Positions 7,256 to 15,538 of a stretch of DNA of 33,073 nt are shown in pieces. Both the position numbers and the translations under genes were made by a program. A model generated the notes under the pieces. That model was not told the DNA's origin and made no database searches. It worked only from the letters and a program-made list of their open reading frames with translations. The first letter of the stretch is position 1; each line of letters begins with the position of its first letter. Origin of the DNA: Anaerolineaceae bacterium UBA1363 (lineage in GTDB: Bacteria; Chloroflexota; Anaerolineae; Anaerolineales; Anaerolineaceae); contig DBRR01000039.1 of NCBI GenBank assembly GCA_002306055.1, positions 1 through 33,073 on the forward strand. The letters run 5' to 3'.

Positions 7256-8362
7256 TTATAGTTCAATTGCTTTACTCATTAACTTTGGCAACAGTTGATC
7301 TCTAATCTCAGATAGCGATATATTTTCATTATTGTGGTTTTCAATTAGATTGAACAAGCCCCTGCACATCCGATCATAATCAATTAGGATGTTTAACTCA
7401 GGCTGTAATATTGAAAGATGAAGCAAATCAGTTTTTGTAATTAATGGCTGGGTGCTGCCACGATTGAGATTCTTAAAATCAACCGTTTTTAACCAAAAGT
7501 ACAAGTAGTGGTAATAGAAGGGATTCTTTGGTTTAATGATTAAGACGTTATCTGAAATCCAGGCTTTGTTGTTTATCAACTGTAAAGTCCCAAGCGTACC
7601 CACTCGACCCGTGAGTATTACTTCATCCTCAAGTAAGTAATGATGAGAGAATCCAATTTGACCATTTGCGCCAAGTACAGGATAGCCTTCAGTCGTAAAT
7701 TCGCTGCGTTTTAATCCCTTTCCTGAGCTCACTGCAGCCAATCCACTCAGATTATCAACACTCCACTCTGTTGGTATTAGGCCCAATTCGCTTTCGACCA
7801 TTTCACCAGTGGCGCCGGGGTAGTTGAAGTCGACAAACCATTCCTTAAAAATTGCCTGGGCGATGGCTTCGAGGGTGGCATTGGTCTGGCGGTTGAGTTC
7901 TATCTTGTCATCCAAACTACCTAGTATCTCAACAATTCGTTTTCGTATACTCTTCCCAGGAAAGTAAACTGGAATTTTGTTCATATTTGCTTGATTAAGT
8001 TTCGGCTGTACAGCACCAGTAACAAAACCTTGGATGTTGGTGTTTCCTAACGCATAATACAAAAAACGAGTTTCTAAATCTGTTTCACCTTGAAGAGCAT
8101 GTGCATGGTTGTTTACCCAAAACTCACCTGAAACTAATTGGAGAACAGGTGTTCCGTCCTCTTTAATCACGGATCCATCTTCTCCCATTAGAAGGTATAG
8201 ACCGGAGAATATCGGTTCATTAACATAATCAATAATTCCGGCAGCTCCGTAATATGGATAATGTCCTTGTTTCGATTCACGTTCTTTGTTAGACAAGGGT
8301 ATACGTTTGGAATCTAAACACTTCACTACTGAGCCAAGTGAAGTCACTTCCTTAAAACTCAT
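7256..8362 (-). CDS. hsdS: Type I restriction-modification specificity subunit
   Basis: 368 residues from the ATG at 8362, which has AAAGGA six bases upstream; an in-frame TTG at 8413 would add 17 unlikely residues. HsdS recognises the bipartite DNA target and scaffolds HsdM and HsdR. Two target-recognition domains are visible: the first ends before the central conserved helix (about residues 139-182, IRKRIVEILGSLDDKIEL then NATLEAIAQAIFKEWFVDF). The second begins around LGLIPTEWSVDNLSGLA and is followed by a degenerate copy of the conserved helix at the C-terminus (SEIRDQLLPKLMSKAIEL). Length is slightly below the usual 400 or so. The gene is AT-rich compared with hsdM, as often seen for rapidly exchanged specificity genes. 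The target sequence cannot be predicted. Confidence 0.9.
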   Translation of the reverse strand: MSFKEVTSLGSVVKCLDSKRIPLSNKERESKQGHYPYYGAAGIIDYVNEPIFSGLYLLMGEDGSVIKEDGTPVLQLVSGEFWVNNHAHALQGETDLETRFLYYALGNTNIQGFVTGAVQPKLNQANMNKIPVYFPGKSIRKRIVEILGSLDDKIELNRQTNATLEAIAQAIFKEWFVDFNYPGATGEMVESELGLIPTEWSVDNLSGLAAVSSGKGLKRSEFTTEGYPVLGANGQIGFSHHYLLEDEVILTGRVGTLGTLQLINNKAWISDNVLIIKPKNPFYYHYLYFWLKTVDFKNLNRGSTQPLITKTDLLHLSILQPELNILIDYDRMCRGLFNLIENHNNENISLSEIRDQLLPKLMSKAIEL

Positions 8363-8471
8363 AACCAATCCTTTTTTGCTTGCATAAGGTATGTTTGTAG
8401 TCCAAATTATCAATATCTTGGTTAGGTAGGTTCCAATTTGGTATCGAATTATTCATGTCAATAATTCTCTC

Positions 8472-8567
8472 TTTTCTTCACATGAACAATCTGTCATGTA
8501 AAGTTTTGCGGCATTTTAATACATGATAGCCTTATCATGTAAAGAAATTCGGGTTTTCTTTACATGA
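8472..8567. promoter_or_regulatory. Cluster of CATGTAAAG inverted repeats between fic and hsdS
   Basis: TCATGTAAAGAAA (8535-8547) and its exact 13-base complement TTTCTTTACATGA (8555-8567) flank a 7-base loop. Related half-sites occur at 8475-8484 (TCTTCACATGA-like), 8493-8502 (TCATGTAAAG) and 8520-8527 (TACATGAT). The cluster fills the 216-bp gap between fic and hsdS. It could be an operator array, or as RNA a hairpin that tunes read-through from hsdM-fic into hsdS. The sequence shows only the repeats; the role is inferred. Confidence 0.6.
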
Positions 8568-8578
8568 GACGCGCAATT

Positions 8579-9655
8579 CTACTGCCCCTGTAACAACTTG
8601 AGCAGTGGTGTGTTGATATAGTAACTGCTCCTCCAAATCTTTTTTTTCTCCAGGAAACCTGCCTCGGTTAATGCTTCCAGATAACCTGCAGCTGTGGGAC
8701 GGCTGACACCAACATCCCGGATAACAAAATCAATCTTGGTGTAGGGATGTTTGAAGAGTGTATTTAACAATTCGAGCTTAGAAGCAACGGGTAATTCGTT
8801 CTTAATCCTTTCCTGGTAATCAGCCATCAGGTCTCTTAACTTATGAATCGTATCGATGGTTTCCGTTGCAGTCAGTTCCACGCCTTTCAGCATGAAATGG
8901 AGCCAGCTTTCCCAGTTATCATCGTTTGGATCTGCCCGTAACAGTGCCAGGTAGGTACTCTTTTCACGTAAAATATATCGACTTAGGTAAAGGGTGGGCA
9001 GATCCAAAAGACCATGCTGCACAAGGTAAAGCAGGTTTAGGATGCGCCCAGTGCGTCCATTGCCATCGTAGAAGGGGTGGATCTTCTCAAACTGGTAATG
9101 CGCTAACGCCATGCGAATGAGGGGATCAAGCCCCTGGTCGCTTGGTTGATTGAAGAAGTCCAAAAGACGTTCAAGCAGCTCCACGATCTGATCATGATCC
9201 TGCGGAGGGTCATGCACCACTTCGCCGGTGGCACGGTTTACCACTCGCGTTCCAGGCTTGCTTCGGATGCCAGGGCCCGGTTCGCCAATCATCAAAACTT
9301 GCTGAATCGCAACTAAATCTTCAAGCGAGAGGTTCCCATCTTCCTTGACCCGTTCATATCCTAATCGGAGTGCTTCAGAATATCGGCTGACCTCTTTTGC
9401 GGCTGCGCTGTTAAATTGCGGCAGGTCTAAACCCTGTTTGAAGAGTTCATCGTGCGAGGTGATGATGTTCTCGAGCGCGGAACTGTCTTTGGCTTCCTGC
9501 AGTGAAAGCGTGTTCAACAAGATATCCTGATTAGGGAGCAAGGGCGTTACTCCCTTGAGCTCCGCCAGCCTGCGGTGCGCCATGACCAATTGGGCAGTCA
9601 GGGCTTCGGATTGGGCTACCTGGCTCGGTGGAAAGGCGTAAAGGTCAGATATCAT
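8579..9655 (-). CDS. Fic family protein (class II, N-terminal inhibitory helix) with C-terminal winged helix
   Basis: 358 residues from the ATG at 9655 (GAGGGGG seven bases upstream; a TTG two codons earlier is possible). The Fic core motif is complete: HPFYDGNGRTGR at residues 193-204, the active loop that AMPylates hydroxyl side chains of target proteins with ATP. An N-terminal SSALEN (about 58-63) fits the (S/T)xxxE(G/N) inhibitory helix, whose glutamate blocks ATP in the resting enzyme, as in Shewanella SoFic. The C-terminus (about 285-358, DVGVSRPTAAGYLEALTEAGFL) is a winged helix-turn-helix. The start overlaps the 3' end of hsdM by 11 bp, so it belongs to the hsd operon. The target is unknown; toxin, regulator and RM-modulator roles are all possible. 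Confidence 0.92.
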   Translation of the reverse strand: MISDLYAFPPSQVAQSEALTAQLVMAHRRLAELKGVTPLLPNQDILLNTLSLQEAKDSSALENIITSHDELFKQGLDLPQFNSAAAKEVSRYSEALRLGYERVKEDGNLSLEDLVAIQQVLMIGEPGPGIRSKPGTRVVNRATGEVVHDPPQDHDQIVELLERLLDFFNQPSDQGLDPLIRMALAHYQFEKIHPFYDGNGRTGRILNLLYLVQHGLLDLPTLYLSRYILREKSTYLALLRADPNDDNWESWLHFMLKGVELTATETIDTIHKLRDLMADYQERIKNELPVASKLELLNTLFKHPYTKIDFVIRDVGVSRPTAAGYLEALTEAGFLEKKKIWRSSYYINTPLLKLLQGQ

Positions 9656-11168
9656 AGCCAATCCCCCTCAAATTCTCGCGGATCCGTTCTTGCAGTTCAT
9701 TCCCTTTGGCGAATTGCTCTGCCAGTTGAGCGGTTAAGGTTGCCATCTTTTCTTCAAAAGGCACGCCGTCATCTTCGGCTTCTTCCGTGCCCACGTAGCG
9801 CCCGGGCATCAGCACATAGTTGTTGGCACGCACCTCAGCTATCGTGGCAGCTTTGCAGAAGCCGGGGATATCGGCATACTCGCCGCCTTCTCCGCGCCAG
9901 GCATGATAAGTACCGGAGATTTTGGCAATGTCTTCATCCGTGAATTCCTTGTTGCGGCGATTAATCATTGTCCCGAGTTTGCGGGCATCGATGAAAAGGA
10001 TTTCGTTGGAACGGTCGCGGAACTTGTGATTGGTGCGGTCGCGCGCCAAAAACCACAGGCAAGCCGGGATCATGGTGTTGTAAAAAAGCTGGGCGGGCAA
10101 AGCCACCATGCAGTCTACAATGCCGGCTTCGATCATGTTCTTGCGGATATCTCCCTCGCCACTGGTGTTACTGTTCATGCTGCCGTTAGCTAAAACGATC
10201 CCGGCAGTTCCAGTTGGGCTGAGTTTGTGGACAAAGTGCTGCAGCCAGGCGTAATTGGCGTTGCCAACTGGCGGCACGCCATACTTCCAACGGATGTCAT
10301 CCCGCAACTGCTCCCCGCTCCAATCGCTGACGTTGAAGGGCGGATTAGCCAGCACAAAATCGGCTTTCAGGTCGGGGTGGCGGTCGTTCAAGAAGGTATC
10401 CCCTAATTCCAATTGCGCATCGATGCCGCGGATTGCCAGGTTCATGCGTGCCAGGCGCAGGGTGGTGGGGTTGGACTCCTGACCATAGATAGATAAATCC
10501 TTGATGCTGCCTTGATGGTTGAGCACGAATTTTTCGCTCTGCACAAACATCCCGCCGCTGCCGCAGCAGCCGTCGTAAACGCGACCGTTGAAGGGCTCGA
10601 TCATTTCCACCAATAGTTTGACGATGCTGGCAGGGGTGTAGAACTGACCGCCTTTTTTGCCTTCGGCATCGGCGAACTGCCCCAGGAAGTATTCATAAAC
10701 CCGCCCAAGCAGGTCTTGCGATTTGTGCGCATCCTGCTGAAAACCTACCGTGCCAATCAGGTCGATCAGCTCTCCAAGCCGTTGCTTGTTGAGTTCAGGG
10801 TCGCCATAAATTTTGGGCAAGACACCTTTTAGGGGTGGGTTAATGCGCTCGATGGCATCCATGGCGTCATCAAGATATTTGCCGATTTCGGGCTGTTTGG
10901 CGCGGTCCTGCAGGTATTGCCAGCGGGCTGTTTCGGGCACGAAGAACACGTTGTTTGCCAGGTACTCATCCGGGTCTTCGGGGTCTGCGCCTTCGTATTC
11001 GCCCTTGTTTTCAACTAACCTTTGATACAGACTGTTGAATGCGTCGGAGATATACTTGAGAAAGATCAACCCAAGAACAACGTGTTTGTATTCAGCAGCA
11101 TCCATATTGGAGCGCAATTTATCCGCTGCAGCCCAGAGGGTCTTTTCAAGTTCGTTGTTATTGGTCAT
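9645..11168 (-). CDS. hsdM: Type I restriction-modification DNA methyltransferase subunit
   Basis: 507 residues, normal for HsdM. It transfers a methyl group from S-adenosylmethionine to adenine N6 in the target defined by HsdS. Residues 1-150 are the helical HsdM N-terminal domain (ELEKTLWAAADKLRSNMD; HVVLGLIFLKYISDAF). The conserved QFYTP lies at 175-179, the SAM-binding motif YDGCCGSGGMF at 198-208, and the N6-adenine catalytic motif NPPF at 275-278. It is the first gene of the operon, with AAGGGAGAAACAC before the ATG and a TATAAT box about 60 bp upstream. All motifs are intact. Confidence 0.96.
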   Translation of the reverse strand: MTNNNELEKTLWAAADKLRSNMDAAEYKHVVLGLIFLKYISDAFNSLYQRLVENKGEYEGADPEDPDEYLANNVFFVPETARWQYLQDRAKQPEIGKYLDDAMDAIERINPPLKGVLPKIYGDPELNKQRLGELIDLIGTVGFQQDAHKSQDLLGRVYEYFLGQFADAEGKKGGQFYTPASIVKLLVEMIEPFNGRVYDGCCGSGGMFVQSEKFVLNHQGSIKDLSIYGQESNPTTLRLARMNLAIRGIDAQLELGDTFLNDRHPDLKADFVLANPPFNVSDWSGEQLRDDIRWKYGVPPVGNANYAWLQHFVHKLSPTGTAGIVLANGSMNSNTSGEGDIRKNMIEAGIVDCMVALPAQLFYNTMIPACLWFLARDRTNHKFRDRSNEILFIDARKLGTMINRRNKEFTDEDIAKISGTYHAWRGEGGEYADIPGFCKAATIAEVRANNYVLMPGRYVGTEEAEDDGVPFEEKMATLTAQLAEQFAKGNELQERIRENLRGIGYDI

Positions 11169-11225
11169 GTGTTTCTCCCTTAATGGACCGCCCCCCGCTA
11201 AAGATGAGAGGGTCGGGTAATGTAA

Positions 11226-11231
11226 ATTATA
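11226..11231 (-). promoter_or_regulatory. Candidate -10 box of the hsd operon promoter
   Basis: On the minus strand TATAAT ends 57 bp before the hsdM ATG. No good TTGACA-like hexamer is visible 16-18 bp upstream, so only the -10 element is proposed. Confidence 0.4.
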
Positions 11232-11472
11232 CCTGAAGCGAGGTGTTATGCTGGAATTTTAACGTAGCAGGGCGGAATGGTGCTCATTTCTTGTTCTTTC
11301 ATGGTCTCCTGAGTGCAGAGCCTGCCCTTTGGGTACCATGAAAGGCTTCTGACCGTCCGGTCTCCATATCTCGTTCGAACAGGATCTGAAAACAAGGGCG
11401 AAACGGCGCTCTCCTGCCCTGGCAGCGCAGTTGCCAGGGTTCACCACTCCGCCGGATCTTGATGCTATATAG

Positions 11473-11490
11473 CCCTCCCTCGAGGGAGGG
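11473..11490. repeat. 18-bp perfect palindrome in the hsdM - ABC transporter spacer
   Basis: CCCTCCCTCGAGGGAGGG is a perfect palindrome, immediately followed by the smaller dyad CCCGCgaaGCGGG. Similar pairs are common dispersed repeats in bacterial genomes. No gene is associated. Confidence 0.55.
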
Positions 11491-11590
11491 CCCGCGAAGC
11501 GGGGGAGAGTGTTATTGCTCACCAAGATCGTGCCGGTCTCTCGACCGCGCACGGGGTTTGACCGAAGGTCTCCAACTAATGCAATGAAAT

Positions 11591-11749
11591 GCAGGTCGCC
11601 ACGCTACGCTCGCGATGACAAGCAAATCGCCACGCTACGCTCGCGATGACAAGCATCCGTCTTTGCGAGGAGCGAAGCGACGTGGCAATCTGCAGTTGTG
11701 GTGGTCGAAAAAGACGAAAAGCAGATCACCGCGCTACGCTCGCGATGAT
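11591..11749. repeat. Cluster of dispersed palindromic repeats (GATCGCCACGC / GCGTGGCAATC family)
   Basis: Copies of GGTCGCCACGCTACGCTC with CGCGATGA occur at 11593-11619, 11624-11650 and 11721-11749. An inverted, longer version (TTTGCGAGGAGCGAAGCGAC then GTGGCAATCTGCAG) lies at 11662-11695. The same sequences recur at 32.6-33.07 kb. The whole 11169-12085 interval holds such repeats, a GC-rich hairpin and short meaningless frames; I see no gene in it. Confidence 0.8.
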
Positions 11750-12032
11750 GGTAGATCGCTTATCTCGCCCATGCATACGATGCGGAGGGAGTAAACCCCC
11801 TCCGTACGATGGGTTGCGCACTTCAATCCAGCAAATAATGGGCACCTTTGGTCTTTGCGGGGACCGCCTGCGGTGGACGAGGGTTCCATGGGGTGCAAAG
11901 TTTACCCTCTTCAGTTTCCCATCCGTTTCACGGTAGGATCCAGCTTAGCCTCCGGCACGACCTGTATGCAAGCACACAGGGCAAGCAGACAGCCCCGAGG
12001 GAAGCCCACGCACACTCCCACCCCCTTTATTT

Positions 12033-12064
12033 CCCCCTCAAAGGAGGGGGTCTTTTTGCTTTTT
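12033..12064 (+). terminator. Hairpin with T-tract between the repeat region and the ABC transporter operon
   Basis: CCCCCTC-aaag-GAGGGGG followed by a T-rich tail on the plus strand. It lies 22 bp past the stop of the minus-strand permease gene, so the stem may also end that operon, although the minus-strand side lacks a T-run. Confidence 0.5.
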
Positions 12065-12085
12065 CTTCCGGCAGTCCCAGGATCG

Positions 12086-12763
12086 TTAGCGCCGGGTTTC
12101 GATGTCCATGCCGGGGATGGCGGTTTTGCGTTCGAGGAACTTGAGCAGGGCGTCCAGCGCGAAGACCATCACCAAATACACCACCGCGACGGCCAGGTAG
12201 ATGCCCACGAAGTCAAAAGTGGTGGTGGCAGCGCGCCTGCCCTCTGCCATCAGGTCCTGCACCGCGATCAGGAAGACGATAGCGGTGGTCTTCAGCAGCG
12301 AAATCGGTTCGTTGGACCAACTCGGCAGCGCCAGGCGCAGCGCCTGGGGCAGGATCACATAGCCGATCGTCTGCCACTTGGAAAGCCCGATCGACCGCCC
12401 GGCTTCCATTTGCGCCGCGCCGATGGCGTTGATTGAGCCGCGCAGGTATTCGGCCTGGTATGCCGCGCTGTTGAGCCCCAGCGCCAGGTAGGCGGCGACA
12501 GTCTGCGAAAAAGCGATCCCGAGCTCGGGCAAGCCGTAATAGATGATGAAGAGCTGCACCAGCAGCGGAGTGCCGCGGAAGACCGCGATGTAAGCCCCCG
12601 CCGCCCGCTGCAGCCATTTGGAACCGTAGCTGCGCGCCAGTGCCAGCAGCAGCCCCAACACGAAACCAATCGCCAGCCCGACCGCCGTCAGCTCCAGCGT
12701 GACCCCCGCGCCGCGCAGGAAGTTTTGACCAAAGCGTCCGAAGTAGCCCAGCCAGGTCAGCAT
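12086..12763 (-). CDS. Polar amino acid ABC transporter permease (HisM/GlnP type), second copy
   Basis: 225 residues with about five hydrophobic membrane segments. The EAA-loop region EAGRSIGLSKWQTIGYVILP (about residues 113-132), followed by QALRLALPSWSNE, is the contact point with the ATPase in the HisQ/HisM/GlnP family. The N-terminal segment NFLRGAGVTLELTAVGLAIG is typical. It overlaps the ATPase stop codon by one base (TAATG), so translation is coupled. With the other permease in the operon it would form the transmembrane heterodimer for uptake of an amino acid that cannot be specified from sequence. Confidence 0.93.
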   Translation of the reverse strand: MLTWLGYFGRFGQNFLRGAGVTLELTAVGLAIGFVLGLLLALARSYGSKWLQRAAGAYIAVFRGTPLLVQLFIIYYGLPELGIAFSQTVAAYLALGLNSAAYQAEYLRGSINAIGAAQMEAGRSIGLSKWQTIGYVILPQALRLALPSWSNEPISLLKTTAIVFLIAVQDLMAEGRRAATTTFDFVGIYLAVAVVYLVMVFALDALLKFLERKTAIPGMDIETRR

Positions 12764-13530
12764 TACTCGGCTTCCTTTTCTTTCTTACCGTAAAGTTCGG
12801 TGATCTTCCAGAGGAATTCGCGGGTGCGGTCAAACTTGGGATGGTTGAACATTTCATCCGGCGAGCCTTCTTCCACGATGTGGCCCTTTTCCATGAAGAC
12901 GATCCGGTCAGCGACCTCGCGGGCGAAACCCATCTCGTGCGTGACCACCACCATGGTCATCCCGTCCAGGGCGAGTTTTCGCATCACTTCCAGCACCTCC
13001 CCGATCAGCTCTGGGTCGAGGGCGGAGGTGGGCTCGTCGAAGAGCATCACACGGGGGTCCATCGCCAGCGCCCGGGCGATGCCCACGCGCTGCTGCTGCC
13101 CGCCGGAAAGCTGCCCGGGGTAGTGGTTGGCGCGGTCCGCCAGGCCCACGCGGCTCAGCTCGTGCATGGCTTTCTTGGTGGCTTCCTCCTCAGACATCTT
13201 CTTGACCTTGGTCAAACCTAATTTGACGTTGCCAAGGGCAGTCAGGTGATTGAAGAGCAAAAAGTTTTGGAACACCATGCCGATGTGCTGGCGCACCTGG
13301 TCTTCATCCGTGCCTTTGGCGGTGATTTCAAGATCATCCAGCCAGATCTGACCCTCATTGGGGCGGGTGAGCAAATTGATGCAGCGCAGGAGGGTGCTTT
13401 TGCCGGTGCCGCTCGGACCGATGATCACGACAGTGTCGCCTTCGTTCACGGTCAGGTTGAGGTTCTGAAAAATGACATTCTGGCCGTAGATTTTGGTCAG
13501 GTTTTTGATGGTCAGGATGGGTTTGGGCAT
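12763..13530 (-). CDS. Polar amino acid ABC transporter ATP-binding protein (GlnQ/HisP type)
   Basis: 255 residues. Walker A GPSGTGKST at 38-46, Q-loop around VFQNFLLF (86-93), ABC signature LSGGQQQR at 141-148, Walker B and D-loop LFDEPTSALDP at 163-173, and the switch histidine in VVTHEMGFA. These are the hallmarks of the amino-acid importer subfamily. It powers transport by the two permeases of the operon from the inner face of the membrane. It starts 18 bp after the first permease gene and its stop is shared with the start of the second. Confidence 0.95.
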   Translation of the reverse strand: MPKPILTIKNLTKIYGQNVIFQNLNLTVNEGDTVVIIGPSGTGKSTLLRCINLLTRPNEGQIWLDDLEITAKGTDEDQVRQHIGMVFQNFLLFNHLTALGNVKLGLTKVKKMSEEEATKKAMHELSRVGLADRANHYPGQLSGGQQQRVGIARALAMDPRVMLFDEPTSALDPELIGEVLEVMRKLALDGMTMVVVTHEMGFAREVADRIVFMEKGHIVEEGSPDEMFNHPKFDRTREFLWKITELYGKKEKEAE

Positions 13531-13548
13531 GGGCGCAATCTCCGCGGG

Positions 13549-14214
13549 CTAAGGGTTGGAAGGAATGCTTAGTTTTTGTTCGAGATGGTTCAACAAGCGG
13601 GTGGTCGCATAGACCAGCAAGAAGTAGATGATGGCGGCGCTGAGATATGCCAGCAGGTATCTTTGGGAGCTGGCGCCGATAAGCTGCGCCCGCCGCAAAA
13701 TTTCCGGGACACCCAGGGCATAGACCAGGGAGGAGTCCTTGATCACGATGGCGGCTTCGTTGGACCACGGCGGGATTGCCAGCCTGACTGCCTGGGGCAG
13801 CACCACGTAACGGATGGCCTGCAGGCGGCTGAGGCCAACCGCGCGGGCAGCCATCAGCTGGTCTCCACTGACGGAGAGCAGCGCGCCGCGCACGATCTCC
13901 ATTTGGTAGGCGCTGCTCACCATCCCGAGGGAAAGCGAGCCTGCCCAGAAGGCTGAAAGGTTGACGCCCCTGGTGACCGCGAAAAAGAGAATAAACAACA
14001 GAACCAGGGGAGGAATACCGCGGAAGACGGTGCTGTAGAGGTTCATGACCCTGGCAGCGACCTTGCCGCCGTAGACGTAGAGCAGCGCCAGGATTGTGCC
14101 GATCAGGAGCCCGGCAGGCAGCGCGATGAGAGTCACGCCAACGGTGTAGACCGTCCCCGAGGCAATGTAGGATAAAAATTGACTGAAATCCAACGGCTGC
14201 TCCGTTTTATCCAA
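13549..14214 (-). CDS. Polar amino acid ABC transporter permease (HisM/GlnP type), first copy
   Basis: 221 residues with several membrane segments and the EAA-loop equivalent MAARAVGLSRLQAIRYVVLP followed by QAVRLAIPPWSNE. The only sensible start is the TTG at 14214; a CTG 21 bp upstream is the alternative, and an in-frame TAA lies just before that. No clear ribosome site is visible, and the start sits at the foot of a 9-bp hairpin (14215-14235). Translation may therefore be weak or depend on the preceding binding-protein gene. It pairs with the permease at 12086-12763. Confidence 0.9.
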   Translation of the reverse strand: MDKTEQPLDFSQFLSYIASGTVYTVGVTLIALPAGLLIGTILALLYVYGGKVAARVMNLYSTVFRGIPPLVLLFILFFAVTRGVNLSAFWAGSLSLGMVSSAYQMEIVRGALLSVSGDQLMAARAVGLSRLQAIRYVVLPQAVRLAIPPWSNEAAIVIKDSSLVYALGVPEILRRAQLIGASSQRYLLAYLSAAIIYFLLVYATTRLLNHLEQKLSIPSNP

Positions 14215-14235
14215 GGGCTGCCAAACTGGCAGCCC
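14215..14235 (-). promoter_or_regulatory. Hairpin between binding-protein gene and permease
   Basis: GGGCTGCCA-aac-TGGCAGCCC is a perfect 9-bp stem ending exactly at the permease start codon. Such stems after binding-protein genes often protect the upstream mRNA or reduce downstream expression, giving excess binding protein. There is no T-run, so it is not a canonical terminator. Confidence 0.6.
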
Positions 14236-14273
14236 CTGACAGTGTTAATCAACGCAAATTGACAGTGCGGCGG

Positions 14274-15068
14274 TTACTGCTCGCTGAAGTACTTTACCGC
14301 CAGCTGATCGATGAAACCCTCATCCTGGAGTTCCTTGATGATGCGATCGACCTCAGCTTTGAGCTTTGTGTCGCCATCGGGCAGGACGATATTGATCGGA
14401 CCGGTTGAGAGTACGCCGCGGTAGACAACCCGCAGATCGGGGTTTTGGGCAACCAAAGCCTGGATCGGCACGTAATCACCCATCAGCACTTCGATGCGCC
14501 CATTGGCGAGGTCCAGGGCTGCCTGGTCCACGCGCTCATAGCGCGAGAGATTGGCTTCGGGCAGCAAACCCGGGGTGACCAGATTGTCCGTCAGCCAACC
14601 GTCCTGTACGGTGCCCGACTGGACGCCAACTTTGTAGTTGGCGACATCTTCTGGCACGGTGATCGTTCCGGTGAAAGCACTGGTGACCACGAAGGCGTCT
14701 TCGGTAGTGTAATAGGCTTCGGAGAAGTCGACGATCTTGTCGCGTTCTTCGTCATAGTTGAAGCAGGAGATGGCCATATCCAGCTTACCGCCGGCGACTG
14801 CAGCCACAAGGCTGTCGAAAGGCATGTCCACCCACTCAAGCTCGACGCCCATGCGCTTGGCGATTTCAGCCATCAGTTCGATATCAAACCCGGCTTTGTT
14901 GCCGGCTTCATCTATATACTCATAAGGGGGATAGTCGGCGGATGTTCCGACAGATACTTTTTACGCTTCCTGGATCTTATCGAGGACTGAAGTGGATTCG
15001 GACGCGCAACCAACCAGCATGGCTCCCACTAAAATCAGGGACACCGCTAACAGCAAATACTTTTTCAT
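14274..15068 (-). pseudogene. Amino acid ABC transporter substrate-binding lipoprotein with in-frame TAA at codon 36
   Basis: The ATG at 15068 follows GGAGGAAAA and opens a lipoprotein signal: KKYLLLAVSLILVGAMLVGC with lipobox cysteine at residue 21. After CASESTSVLDKIQEA comes TAA (14961-14963). The same frame then continues with KVSVGTSADYPPYEYIDEAG and a complete periplasmic-binding fold to 14274 (FDSLVAAVAGGKLDMAISCF; DGWLTDNLV; AVKYFSEQ). Family members normally read through this point (typically E-x-G/Q-K-VVVGTSADYPP). A single base change, a consensus error or read-through would explain it; nothing else is damaged over 264 codons. Re-initiation at the ATG at 14873 would lack the signal peptide and part of lobe 1. 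The gene heads the importer operon, so its loss would disable the importer unless another binding protein serves it. Confidence 0.85.
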
Positions 15069-15111
15069 TTTTCCTCCATGAAAGAGATAGGTTAATGGAT
15101 GATTTACACAG

Positions 15112-15117
15112 ATTATA
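15112..15117 (-). promoter_or_regulatory. Candidate -10 box of the amino acid importer operon
   Basis: TATAAT on the minus strand, 43 bp before the ATG of the binding protein. No convincing -35 is seen at standard spacing. Confidence 0.4.
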
Positions 15118-15538
15118 AAGCAAAAGAGAGGTGAGCACATGGATTTGATGTAGAAAATTGAAATATTCATTGTCATATTTGGCTCATTGCCATACTGCAC
15201 TTGTTAAATTGGGTGGTGAGGAAGGGATGAACGTGAAAATTAGCAATTCGGATGATGCAATTCGGATGATGCAATCTTAGAAGGGTCAATCAGTGATATA
15301 CTTCAGCAATTCTCGTGTGAGAACTTTTATTTTGGGTGTGCGTTTTGGACGTTCCAAAACAGGCGTTGACTGGTTGTGTTTGGGAGAGCTAAGCCGCGAG
15401 GCGAAGCTTGTTGCAGATAACAGTACGGAATAATCAAGACTTCCCCCTGAGTAAAAATGAATAGTGACTTGCGCGCATGGCATGCAAATAGCATGTTGTG
15501 CCTTGCGCCTGTTGGCTTACTAGGAAAATGGAGTTTTG
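15118..15538. other. Divergent intergenic region between importer operon and helicase gene
   Basis: This stretch separates two divergent genes and must carry both promoters. I find no credible gene; the open frames are short or antisense. The only structure noted is a short tandem repeat, AATTCGGATGATGC, present twice at about 15245-15273. The helicase promoter could not be identified with confidence. Confidence 0.5.

Noticed and set aside
11259..11552. 97-codon minus-strand open frame in the repeat-rich spacer
   Set aside because: Composed of palindromic repeat sequence, with no ribosome site and no family resemblance.
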